DNA from: a virus
DNA: 64,000 nt
Reading direction: 5' to 3' (one strand)
IMG/VR virus record: IMGVR_UViG_3300042905_002966
Location: 39,631-103,630 of that record
Shown here: positions 51,384 to 59,017 of the stretch, one piece after another
Layout of the letters: each line of letters begins with the position of its first letter
Position numbering within the stretch: position 1 is the stretch's first letter
Notes under the pieces: generated by a model
What the model was told of the DNA's origin: nothing
Database searches by the model: none
What the model saw: only the letters and a program-made list of their open reading frames with translations
Made by a program: the position numbers and the translations under genes

Positions 51384-52064
51384 TCACATACCAGTTATTG
51401 CTTTATAATTGAAGAAGTCGCCACCACTAGCCACAGATAATGTTACGAAGTCTACCTTCATAACTAGTTCACCGGGAACTGCTCTGGTTGGATTAGCGGC
51501 ATTATCTATATGACGAGCTTTATTATCATTAACTGGACTCCACATATAACCACTACTAAATGTATTAAGAGCAGTGGGTTTAGCAGATGCTGTACCAGCA
51601 GCATTAAGGAATAGTCTACGCGACTGAAGCTTAGTACCATTGTTGAGATATCCACTTCTGGCAAATCTATTACTTCTAATAAAGCTAGTAGTAGTAGCAC
51701 CAAAATCATGCTCAAATTGAGCAATAGATCTAGTATTATCACCCCTACCAGTAATTAGAATATTAGTATTAGCAGCACCAGATAGTGTAGCACTACTCGC
51801 TGCAATTACATATTTACCAGCTTCGCTATAGGCAAATGTGCCACTAGAGTATGGTTTACGATTGTGACTAAGACCATTATCTTTCACTCTTGGTAAAGTG
51901 CCATCTGTATATTCTGTGGCATTATCCTTGAGTGCAAGAGCTTTGGTAATTCTTTCAGTGCTTGTTGTAGTATTGCCAAGGATAGTTCCACCCTGTCTGG
52001 TACTACTATAAGCGCCACCTGTTGTATTTTTTAGATAATTAGCTTTAGATGTAGGAACTGGCAT
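51384..52064 (-). CDS. Putative abundant virion protein
   Basis: A 226-residue, Thr/Ser/Ala/Asn-rich protein without Cys ('TTGGAYSSTRQGGTILGNTT', 'SSATLSGAANTNILITGRGD'). Like the 321-aa gene at 13204, it has its own 5' spacer with GGAG, and it is followed by a hairpin. Composition and isolated regulation suggest a structural protein made in quantity. It is out of place among replication genes. No homologous domain recognised. Confidence 0.55.
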   Translation of the reverse strand: MPVPTSKANYLKNTTGGAYSSTRQGGTILGNTTTSTERITKALALKDNATEYTDGTLPRVKDNGLSHNRKPYSSGTFAYSEAGKYVIAASSATLSGAANTNILITGRGDNTRSIAQFEHDFGATTTSFIRSNRFARSGYLNNGTKLQSRRLFLNAAGTASAKPTALNTFSSGYMWSPVNDNKARHIDNAANPTRAVPGELVMKVDFVTLSVASGGDFFNYKAITGM

Positions 52065-52150
52065 AATTATGCTCCATGTAATTTGAATATAACATAATCC
52101 TAATTATCCTAAATACAATCCATGTCCATAGCTATATACACAAAATGGTA
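52065..52150 (-). promoter_or_regulatory. Leader of the 226-aa virion gene, possible phage promoter
   Basis: An 86-bp gap, long for this genome. On the - strand it holds TTGTGTATA (52134-52142), also found ahead of the 321-aa virion gene, several TATATT/TATGTT-like boxes, and a GGAG ribosome-binding site 7 nt before the ATG at 52064. A promoter is likely given the downstream hairpin, but its exact elements are not certain. Confidence 0.35.
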
Positions 52151-52612
52151 TTAACTTTTAACTAGATTTTTACACATCCTAATAGCTTTTTTTAATCTTC
52201 TTCTTGCTGTTTCTCTACTATAGCCATTCTCGTCAGCAATTTCAGTCATGGTCATATTATGAAAAAATCTTTGCTCTAATAGAGTTTTCATACCGCTAGG
52301 CAGGCTCTCTAATATGTCAAATACTTCATTCTTAATAGAAAAACTTATTGGTTGTTCTATGCTGTCCGAAGCATATTCTATATTTTTCTTTTTTAGTTCA
52401 TTTTTAAGAGCATATAAAAGCTGTTGATATAGATAAGATGTAAACTTTGCACCCTTTGTTGGGTCATACTTTTCTATGCATTTCCATAATGTTACCATAG
52501 CAATAGAAGATATGTCATTATGGTCTAATGCATACATGAACTTATTGGACACAGAATTTATTATATTACGTATGTTGCTGTCTTTCAAATAGTTTTCAAT
52601 ATTTTTATCCAT
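52151..52612 (-). CDS. Sigma-70-family RNA polymerase sigma factor
   Basis: A 153-residue protein. Region 2 is represented by 'DHNDISSIAMVTLWKCIEKY' and 'DPTKGAKFTSYLYQQLLYAL', the classic 'yDp.kG.kF.tYa' core. Region 4 is 'LPSGMKTLLEQRFFHNMTMT' continuing 'EIADENGYSRETARRRLKKA', a good HTH. There is no region 1 or 3, so it is ECF-sized. It probably redirects host RNA polymerase to phage promoters, perhaps late ones such as those ahead of the virion genes. It overlaps the next gene upstream by 8 nt. Confidence 0.85.
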   Translation of the reverse strand: MDKNIENYLKDSNIRNIINSVSNKFMYALDHNDISSIAMVTLWKCIEKYDPTKGAKFTSYLYQQLLYALKNELKKKNIEYASDSIEQPISFSIKNEVFDILESLPSGMKTLLEQRFFHNMTMTEIADENGYSRETARRRLKKAIRMCKNLVKS

Positions 52613-53228
52613 TAGTACCTCTTAAGATAATTCCACCCTTTTTATTTTTCATAACCGTTAACTTATTTAGTCCGTCTAAGTAAGTTTTATCCATTTTATC
52701 AGAAGCTATGTATTCTACTTCACCGTCTGGAGACACTAGTATAGACCAGTAATCGACAGATTGCAACTGTTTCTTGACCAAATCTACGGTTTGTCGTAGA
52801 TCATTATCTGATAATATTTCTTCTTCTGTATAATTACAGATAGCATTTTCTATATCTTTTCTTACGTGCTTAATATTAAATAGTCTAGCAACCCCTATAA
52901 AAAAAGAATATCTACCCATAATTTTTAAGGCTTCAACTCCTTCTATTTTTTCAATTATTTCTGCAATATTAACTGTTACATCAAAATTTGTATGTCCGAT
53001 CCAGCAATCCCATCTATCAGAAGGTTTTAATAGAGAATCTTGTGGGTATGGACCCATAGGGGTATGAACTATTTTGTTCTGAAATAACAAATCATGTGCA
53101 AGTAATGGATACTCGTCATCCGAATCTTCTAGCAAGCTTACGCTTGCCTCACTAAGGGCATTATCAGATAAAGATTCTTCTACTTTAGAATTCCAACTTT
53201 CCCAAGCTATTTTTTTTATTTTGTGCAT
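52605..53228 (-). CDS. Hypothetical protein upstream of the sigma factor
   Basis: A 207-residue protein. An acidic Ser-rich N-terminal stretch is followed by 'PSDRWDCWIGHTNFDVTVNI', a helical part and a beta-rich C terminus ('DYWSILVSPDGEVEYIASDK'). No recognised domain. Its stop overlaps the sigma-factor start, so a partner or anti-sigma function is conceivable but unsupported by sequence. Confidence 0.45.
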   Translation of the reverse strand: MHKIKKIAWESWNSKVEESLSDNALSEASVSLLEDSDDEYPLLAHDLLFQNKIVHTPMGPYPQDSLLKPSDRWDCWIGHTNFDVTVNIAEIIEKIEGVEALKIMGRYSFFIGVARLFNIKHVRKDIENAICNYTEEEILSDNDLRQTVDLVKKQLQSVDYWSILVSPDGEVEYIASDKMDKTYLDGLNKLTVMKNKKGGIILRGTNG

Positions 53229-53249
53229 AATTATCCCTCACTGGATGAA

Positions 53250-53627
53250 TTATTTGATATCTCTTGGGCGCACTACAATACTATTATTGCTCGATATTTT
53301 GTTTTTATGTAATTGTGATAAATTATTCTTGATTTCATTAAACTCATCAAGCCTATTATTTTCTACACATTGGGAGTATAAATGTTGTAATATTCTTTCT
53401 AGAATATCTCCATACTTTAACTCAAATATGATCTGTGATATATATTTTACCCCATCTTGTGTATTGTCCCAATCACAAACAAACATTAATTCATTAGTTT
53501 CTTTTTCAATGTATAGAGATAGTTGTGCTAACACATCTAGCTTAGAATATTCTGAATTTTCTTGATAGAATTCTTCCATAAAAACTTTCGAAATTTGGCT
53601 TATTGTTGTGTGAAACAAATTTTCCAC
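53250..53627 (-). CDS. Hypothetical helical protein
   Basis: A 125-residue helical protein if translation begins at GTG 53627, which overlaps the upstream gene by 86 nt; the ATG at 53579 would give 109 residues and a smaller overlap. Neither has a good ribosome-binding site. 'YSKLDVLAQLSLYIEKETNE' and 'GDILERILQHLYSQCVENNR' are amphipathic helices. Function unknown. Confidence 0.42.
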   Translation of the reverse strand: MENLFHTTISQISKVFMEEFYQENSEYSKLDVLAQLSLYIEKETNELMFVCDWDNTQDGVKYISQIIFELKYGDILERILQHLYSQCVENNRLDEFNEIKNNLSQLHKNKISSNNSIVVRPRDIK

Positions 53628-53910
53628 GTTTTTCTATACCAAGCAAATTAGGTAATTTTATTGCATAAACTACTTCACAATCTGTGGTATTTACTTTTCT
53701 AAAGTCCATCAACTCAATTGAAGTCCAATCAAAGTACACACTAACATATTCAGAAAATAAGTCCCTCGCGGTATCTGTTATATCTTTGGTAGAGATATAT
53801 TTACTAGGAAATTGACCTTCTTCTGTGAGCAAGAATTTGAAAAAATCATCGTGCGAATACTGTACATTAGGATTTTGTTGCACGACAATTAGTGTCAATG
53901 CTACTTTCAT
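53542..53910 (-). CDS. Degenerate Nudix-like protein
   Basis: A 122-residue protein. The opening 'MKVALTLIVVQ', then 'FPSKYISTKDITDTARDLFS', follows the strand-helix order of Nudix-like transcriptional or hydrolase domains (strand, 'lP.g.i...e.l..aA..ll'), but the catalytic GX5EX7REUXEEXGU residues are missing. It is therefore probably a non-catalytic Nudix fold, if it belongs there at all. It overlaps the gene upstream by 4 nt. Confidence 0.4.
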   Translation of the reverse strand: MKVALTLIVVQQNPNVQYSHDDFFKFLLTEEGQFPSKYISTKDITDTARDLFSEYVSVYFDWTSIELMDFRKVNTTDCEVVYAIKLPNLLGIEKRGKFVSHNNKPNFESFYGRILSRKFRIF

Positions 53911-54134
53911 GTTGGTTCTTTTGCATCAGAATTAGTTGTAGTATATTGGACTTGTGATTTTAGATTTTTGACAATTTCTAATTGTGATGCCGCACTTTGA
54001 TACTGTCTAATAGCATTCAATAATTCATTTAAAGAATTATTCTTAGATTGATCTTTAACTAAGACATTGATAATAAAAGAATTTTCGTCTATAATAGATT
54101 GTAATCTGCTTTCAGCCGCTCCTAAAATATCCAT
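53907..54134 (-). CDS. Small helical hypothetical protein
   Basis: A 75-residue, all-helical protein ('LGAAESRLQSIIDENSFIIN', 'LNELLNAIRQYQSAASQLEI'), probably a coiled coil. Starts 10 nt after the previous gene. Nothing else recognised. Confidence 0.45.
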   Translation of the reverse strand: MDILGAAESRLQSIIDENSFIINVLVKDQSKNNSLNELLNAIRQYQSAASQLEIVKNLKSQVQYTTTNSDAKEPT

Positions 54135-54144
54135 TATTTTCCTT

Positions 54145-54585
54145 TCAATTATTCAAGTACCAAGCAATTCCATAGAATTTTTCTTGTAGTAGTAACTTTT
54201 CATTATCAGATAGTATATGATTTTTATCTCCAACCGTGTCTATTATACTATTGATTAAGAAAATGTCAAGATCTGCATATTTATCTTTGAGCGAATCCCC
54301 AAAAAAATATTTACCAGCCAGTGTGTATAAATGATTTAATTTTTGCGTATCTATATCATATGATATAATTCTATCAGCAAATACTTTATTAAACACTGCT
54401 AGGTTTAATCTATCAGTATCATTTGTGACTATATTAGTGATCTTAGACACTTGTTGTGCTATAGCATCTGTTGGTTTTTGTATACCAAGGCTTGGAGTGA
54501 CATCCTTTTCTACTCCAGATATTTTGCTTAGAAATACAAAAACCACCAGAGCTAATCCAGCAATAAGCAAATAATTACTTTTCAT
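54145..54585 (-). CDS. Membrane-anchored hypothetical protein
   Basis: The ATG at 54585 (146 aa) has AGGA about 10 nt upstream; the preceding codon is TTG. Residues 5-21 ('YLLIAGLALVVFVFLSK') form a signal-anchor. The rest is soluble and helical with 'HILSDNEKLLLQEKFYGIAW'. It follows another single-span protein and the 58-aa holin-like protein, so it may belong to the lysis or envelope set. Confidence 0.5.
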   Translation of the reverse strand: MKSNYLLIAGLALVVFVFLSKISGVEKDVTPSLGIQKPTDAIAQQVSKITNIVTNDTDRLNLAVFNKVFADRIISYDIDTQKLNHLYTLAGKYFFGDSLKDKYADLDIFLINSIIDTVGDKNHILSDNEKLLLQEKFYGIAWYLNN

Positions 54586-54892
54586 CAATAGTTTTCCTAT
54601 TTTTTTCTAGTGTATATACAGATACCAACATTGGAAATACTTCTTGTAATTTATTGTAAGCATCAAGTAAATTAGCTTGTTTACAGGCATTTGATAATAT
54701 TTCCCACTTTGCTACTATAGATGTTAAATCTGTATTAGTAGTTGGTTTGGGTGTTACTTCCTGTTTATTATCAAACAAACTTTTTACATTTGATACTACA
54801 TAATCTTTAGAACCAAGTATTAGCATCAATACACCACACCCCAAGACAATCCATTGAGTAGGAGTTAATAAACCTAAAATATCTTTCATCAT
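54575..54892 (-). CDS. Single-span membrane protein
   Basis: A 105-residue protein. A transmembrane helix lies at about 13-29 ('QWIVLGCGVLMLILGSK'), a Thr/Pro linker follows, then a helical domain ('AKWEILSNACKQANLLDAYN'). Its ATG overlaps the TGA of the 58-aa holin-like gene (ATGA at 54889-54892), so the two are translationally coupled. A lysis accessory or inner-membrane function is possible. Confidence 0.5.
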   Translation of the reverse strand: MMKDILGLLTPTQWIVLGCGVLMLILGSKDYVVSNVKSLFDNKQEVTPKPTTNTDLTSIVAKWEILSNACKQANLLDAYNKLQEVFPMLVSVYTLEKNRKTIDEK

Positions 54893-55065
54893 TTTGTCTC
54901 TCTAATAGTATCTCCAACTACCCATGCTACAACAATACTGGTAACCGCTAAAAGTTGCTCATGATCAAGTTGAACACCAAATAATTCAGATGAAACTACT
55001 GTTGCTAAACCAATTGCTGCAACCCAAAAACGTCTTGAAGTGAGTAAAGATTTGACTTTATTCAT
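54889..55065 (-). CDS. Small holin-like membrane protein (58 aa)
   Basis: A 58-residue protein read directly from the sequence: ATG at 55065, AGGAG site 6 nt upstream, TGA at 54889-54891. It starts with a basic segment ('MNKVKSLLTSRRFWV'), then a hydrophobic helix ('AAIGLATVVSSELFGV'), a short acidic turn ('QLDHEQLL') and a second helix ('AVTSIVVAWVVGDTI'). Two short helices with a charged turn is the class II holin-like layout common in phages. It lies in a run of membrane proteins after a papain-like peptidase gene, which would fit lysis. Function inferred from topology. Confidence 0.62.
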   Translation of the reverse strand: MNKVKSLLTSRRFWVAAIGLATVVSSELFGVQLDHEQLLAVTSIVVAWVVGDTIRETK

Positions 55066-55074
55066 TTTTCGCTC

Positions 55075-55398
55075 CTATTGATGTTGTTTGATTATTAACC
55101 CCGCGCCATGAAATGGACATTCTGTTGTATGTCCATCACCGTGTATTATTCTTCCAGTTCCTTTGCATGGACACTTTTTAGGATCTGGATTTGGTCTAAT
55201 TATATTGTCATCTGGTTTTGGCTTAATTTCAAATATTTCTTTTTCTGCCTTACTAAAAGCATTATTAGCACTATACACAAGATCTTCTATGTTTATTTTT
55301 GATGAACTAAAGTTAGAATCTTGAGTTTGTATTACTCCATGAAATATAAATGGCAATAATAATGTAAGTGATAAAGCTACAAATTTAAGATTTCTCAT
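55075..55398 (-). CDS. Exported Cys/His-rich small protein
   Basis: The start at ATG 55398 (107 aa) has GAGG upstream; the longer frame has no such site. An N-terminal signal peptide ('NLKFVALSLTLLLPFIFHGV') is followed by a Ser/Asn-rich linker and the C-terminal motif 'CPCKGTGRIIHGDGH' then 'ECPFHG'. Three Cys and three His there could bind a metal. No lipobox is evident. It sits between the papain-like peptidase and the holin-like gene. Function unknown. Confidence 0.55.
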   Translation of the reverse strand: MRNLKFVALSLTLLLPFIFHGVIQTQDSNFSSSKINIEDLVYSANNAFSKAEKEIFEIKPKPDDNIIRPNPDPKKCPCKGTGRIIHGDGHTTECPFHGAGLIIKQHQ

Positions 55399-55399
55399 A

Positions 55400-56329
55400 T
55401 TAAAATACCTCATCAAGAGTCCAATCTATATTTCTTGCTGGAAAGCCATCAACATCACTAAACACCCATGATCCACTAGAGCCTAACATATCACGGGCTA
55501 CAGATTCTCTAATCCAAAAACTTCCATCTGGTTGATCGTGTCGTTTTGGGCCATTATTCCAAACTCCCCAACTATTTTGAACCAAGAAAAGAGTTTCATT
55601 ATATATTTCATGGGTATCATCTGCGGCTATCCAAGCCATAGCGTGCGCCCAAGATCCAGATGGGGCGGCTATACCATACTTATCTCTACGAGAACTGAAT
55701 CCAAACATTGAACATACGCTTATGCCATATCCATTTGCCAGAGCGTCTCTGGCCTCTTCTACGGTTGTTATTAAACTGGCTGTTCTTACTGGCCTCTTTT
55801 GTGCTTCTTCTATAAGCGTCTTAGGTGGCCCGCTTCGTCCCCAAGACGATGCAAGTTTACCTTGATATGATGTTAAATCAATATTGTCATATTTTTGTCT
55901 AATTAATACACCACCAGTTTGTTTGACAAATCTTGCCGCACCAGAACATGTCATGCCTTCACCACCGTGTCCGCGTGAACCATATATGCCTTCTGTAGCA
56001 CCGCGAGCAACAAACTCTTCATTTTCTCCATTGATAATTTCACAGCTTCTAGTGATATCTATTGCATTACGAGTAGAGTGTGAGACACAATCACCAACTA
56101 CTTGTCTTTCTGAAGGACCAAAATTAGGATCGAATTTTAATAGATTTTTAAATGGAAGAGATAATTTTCCTTTTCCTGTTCCATATAATTTATATGCAGC
56201 AGCACCGAATAATGGATGTCTTAATTCACCCAATAATTTATCAGTATCTTCTGGATCACAAATGCTACCGACGAATCCATCCTTGTACGTCTTTAGAATT
56301 TTTGATGGAGTACTAAAGTCGAGTTGCAT
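55400..56329 (-). CDS. Papain-like (C1-type) cysteine peptidase
   Basis: A 309-residue protein with the papain triad in order: 'RQVVGDCVSHSTRNAI' (Cys81, with Gln76 as possible oxyanion residue), 'SGSWAHAMAWIAAD' (His229) and 'LFLVQNSWGVW' (Asn252). No signal peptide or propeptide-like inhibitor is visible. In phages such enzymes act as virion maturation proteases, as tail-borne peptidases, or occasionally as lysins. Followed within 2 nt by an exported protein and then by holin-like genes, a lysis-linked role is possible. Catalytic assignment is firm, substrate unknown. Confidence 0.8.
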   Translation of the reverse strand: MQLDFSTPSKILKTYKDGFVGSICDPEDTDKLLGELRHPLFGAAAYKLYGTGKGKLSLPFKNLLKFDPNFGPSERQVVGDCVSHSTRNAIDITRSCEIINGENEEFVARGATEGIYGSRGHGGEGMTCSGAARFVKQTGGVLIRQKYDNIDLTSYQGKLASSWGRSGPPKTLIEEAQKRPVRTASLITTVEEARDALANGYGISVCSMFGFSSRRDKYGIAAPSGSWAHAMAWIAADDTHEIYNETLFLVQNSWGVWNNGPKRHDQPDGSFWIRESVARDMLGSSGSWVFSDVDGFPARNIDWTLDEVF

Positions 56330-57386
56330 TTAATATTCCTTTAGCTGAGTTTTGCCATGAAAATTTTTCTGCTGTCTGAATACCATCTACATTAATATTT
56401 AGTTCACCGTTCTGTTTTTTCTTATGCACCAGCCTCATATGACTTATAGTTTCTTCTTTTTGATTATCAGACAACTCAGCCCAAAAACCACATTTACCAT
56501 CAAAAAATACTCCATCAAACGCTGTCTCTAGATTATCGACATCTATAAGCATGGCATTTTGATTATTGCAAAACTCTGTATGTGCAGAATAGTTGGTAGT
56601 AATTACATGTTTTCCGCATGACATCATTTCAAGTAACTCTAAATTCCACCCTTCAGCCCTAGATGGAAATATTCCACAATCTGAGAGCCTCATAATATTA
56701 TACACATCTTTTTGGGTTTGCTGTCTAGGTATTATCCTTATTTTTTCACCCAGCTGTGAGTTTTTATATAGGCTTTTCCATTCATTATTTTGTTCGCCTA
56801 TAAAAGGATTATCGCATAACATCCATAGTTCTACATCGTCATGATAGGTAAATGCCCTATTAAAACACTCAACAATAATATCGTGACCTTTTCTAATTTC
56901 CCATTTTCCACAATTGAGAAAGACTGTAGTTGACCTTTTATTTGGCAGTGTACATGGCCTAAATACAGTAGCATCTACACCAAGCGGAATTACATGAATG
57001 TCTGATTGATCAAATTTATTCACATTATTCATTACGACTTCTTTTGCCCAGTTAGAACATACCATAATTTTATCACAATGAGATAAACTGACTATTTCAT
57101 GAGAATTAAATTTGGTTAATTCAAATATTGGAAAACCAAAATATGTACCATTACCAACTTTGGTCTGTAAATCATGTTGATGCCATAATTTTATACACGG
57201 TCTATGTTTATCAAAATAAAGTTGATTATTAATACTTATAGATATAATATGGGTATCATCCATATTTTCTGGTCTTGAAATTGGATATAATGCAATTGTA
57301 TTATCTATTTGATATAATTCTTTCAGTAGATTATATCCAGCTATACCATAGCCGAGATTATTAATTGGAGCTATAAAATTTATCAT
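56313..57386 (-). CDS. GT4-type glycosyltransferase
   Basis: A 357-residue GT-B enzyme. 'INNLGYGIAGYNLLKEL' opens the acceptor domain, 'IHVIPLGVDATVFRP' is the hinge, and 'LNCGKWEIRKGHDIIVECFN' starts the donor domain. 'PSRAEGWNLELLEMMSCGKH' (241-260) contains E-x7-E (Glu245, Glu253). All key elements are intact, so it is probably active. It overlaps the nucleotidyltransferase gene upstream by 26 nt, suggesting that the pair supplies and uses the same sugar. Confidence 0.82.
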   Translation of the reverse strand: MINFIAPINNLGYGIAGYNLLKELYQIDNTIALYPISRPENMDDTHIISISINNQLYFDKHRPCIKLWHQHDLQTKVGNGTYFGFPIFELTKFNSHEIVSLSHCDKIMVCSNWAKEVVMNNVNKFDQSDIHVIPLGVDATVFRPCTLPNKRSTTVFLNCGKWEIRKGHDIIVECFNRAFTYHDDVELWMLCDNPFIGEQNNEWKSLYKNSQLGEKIRIIPRQQTQKDVYNIMRLSDCGIFPSRAEGWNLELLEMMSCGKHVITTNYSAHTEFCNNQNAMLIDVDNLETAFDGVFFDGKCGFWAELSDNQKEETISHMRLVHKKKQNGELNINVDGIQTAEKFSWQNSAKGILNATRL

Positions 57387-58194
57387 TGAATATTTTCTTC
57401 CAATAGTTATATACCATAATTAAATCTTCATCTTGATGTATATTAGACTTTACTATGATATCATTCCACGCATTTATTAATTCTACATCTCTTGGTGTGC
57501 CAAGACATATATATTGTTCTGTTTCATACATCAATATCTTTAGATTGTCGTTAATAATTAAATTATATGGCATTGTTACATAAAATTCATTATTGACTCT
57601 GTTGCCAGATTCTATCAATTTTCTAAAATAATGATTCATCATTTGGAATGATTTGAAATAATATATTCCATTAGATGCGTGTTCAAATATTGGATGTGCT
57701 GTAAAACATCCTTTTTCTTTAATTTCTAATACATTATTATTGCTATCATGTCTAACATGTGCAAAATTAGTATTGTAAAATTTATGCGGATGTAATCCAC
57801 AGTGTGTCAATATACATCCATCAGCATTATTTGTATGAACATATGAAATTAGTTTGTCTAAATTAAAGATACTTACTAGATCACAATAGCTTACAATAAT
57901 TTCTTCTTCTGGATTGATATCTAAATTTGCCGATAATATTGATACAACTGGACCATCTGAATTTGGCGATATTGGATTAATATTTATTTTTGGAAATAGT
58001 TTTTGTAGAATTCTATTACTAGCAACATTACAATTTTTTGTGATCAAATATATATTATCATGTGAGATGCCATCAAACATATTGATTACATGTTCAATCA
58101 TGTATTTATTTACAACTTTTATGAATGATTTTTCTGGATATCCATTTTTAGTAAATCTTTCACTTTTACCAGACAGTGTTATTATTATTTTCAT
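57361..58194 (-). CDS. Sugar-phosphate nucleotidyltransferase
   Basis: The start at ATG 58194 (277 aa), preceded by AGGCG, gives the typical N terminus 'MKIIITLSGKSERF'. 'YPEKSFIKVVNKYMIEHVIN' holds the conserved Lys and the substrate loop. 'EEIIVSYCDLVSIFNL' has the metal-binding Asp, and 'NNEFYVTMPYNLII' and 'GTPRDVELINAW' close the family motif set. It would form an NDP-sugar for the adjacent GT4. Better conserved than the relative at 25232-25954. Confidence 0.78.
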   Translation of the reverse strand: MKIIITLSGKSERFTKNGYPEKSFIKVVNKYMIEHVINMFDGISHDNIYLITKNCNVASNRILQKLFPKININPISPNSDGPVVSILSANLDINPEEEIIVSYCDLVSIFNLDKLISYVHTNNADGCILTHCGLHPHKFYNTNFAHVRHDSNNNVLEIKEKGCFTAHPIFEHASNGIYYFKSFQMMNHYFRKLIESGNRVNNEFYVTMPYNLIINDNLKILMYETEQYICLGTPRDVELINAWNDIIVKSNIHQDEDLIMVYNYWKKIFNDKFYSSN

Positions 58195-59017
58195 TTTTTC
58201 GCCTATAAAATTCTGGTATATGTTTTTTGCTCTCACCCCAAAAATGTATAAATATCGCATTCTTATATTTGTCTACAGTTTCATCTATGGAGAGATTATC
58301 AAATGACTCTTCATAAAATTGTGCTGGGGCATATGGACCTGTTTTTCTAGCCCCCCAAAACTCCTTAATGTTTAGATTTAAATTTTTCTTTTTACATATG
58401 TAATACACTAATTCTAAAATAGTTTCCTCAATGCATTTTGTTTCTATTTTGATATTTAATATATCAAGATGTTCTAGCAATATTTGCTTAAACGACATAG
58501 CTGATTGTTTGTTTGCAAAAATTAGAGACGCATTAGATAATGTGTAAAATTCTTCATCTTGCGATAAATTGATTTTAGATATGAGGTATTTTAGCCATTC
58601 GATTTTTGTATTTGCCCAACCAATCTTGTCTTCTTGTGTTGGTTTTTTATTTGACCAGCAATAAACGTGATTATTATCAATGTTAAGTATATCAAAGATA
58701 TTAATATTATCTAAGTTAATAGCCATATCTAAATGTAACCAATAAAAATTGTCATAACCAGAATCACAAAAATCCAATATTGCAGCTATTGCACTTAATG
58801 TATATACACTGTAATCTTTACAAGAAGGTTTTTTATCTGTCTGAAAATTATTGAGTATAATTTGCATGAATTTATTTTTTTCATCTATTACATTAAAAGC
58901 AAGTCCATGTTTCTTGCAATATTCTATCATCTTATTTTTTTGCAAGTTAACCCAATCTATATTTTCTTTATTATTCAATACTCCAAATCCATATGATGTA
59001 TATATTGAGTTTTTCAT
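58166..59017 (-). CDS. Probable GT-A-like glycosyltransferase
   Basis: The start at ATG 59017 (283 aa) forms an ATGA overlap with the sulfotransferase stop. 'SIYTSYGFGVLNNKENIDWV' and 'FYWLHLDMAINLDNINIF' match the nucleotide-sugar transferase pattern, with LDMA in the DxD position. 'EFWGARKTGPYAPAQFYEES' is Pro/Gly-rich and near the usual acceptor loop. The end, 'NAIFIHFWGESK', resembles the C-terminal motif of galactosyltransferase-like proteins. Family uncertain; activity likely but not certain. Confidence 0.52.
   Translation of the reverse strand: MKNSIYTSYGFGVLNNKENIDWVNLQKNKMIEYCKKHGLAFNVIDEKNKFMQIILNNFQTDKKPSCKDYSVYTLSAIAAILDFCDSGYDNFYWLHLDMAINLDNINIFDILNIDNNHVYCWSNKKPTQEDKIGWANTKIEWLKYLISKINLSQDEEFYTLSNASLIFANKQSAMSFKQILLEHLDILNIKIETKCIEETILELVYYICKKKNLNLNIKEFWGARKTGPYAPAQFYEESFDNLSIDETVDKYKNAIFIHFWGESKKHIPEFYRRKNENNNNTVW

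Noticed and set aside
55884-56333. A 149-aa open frame on the + strand
   Set aside because: Antisense to the papain-like peptidase, whose catalytic Cys, His and Asn are in the - strand frame.
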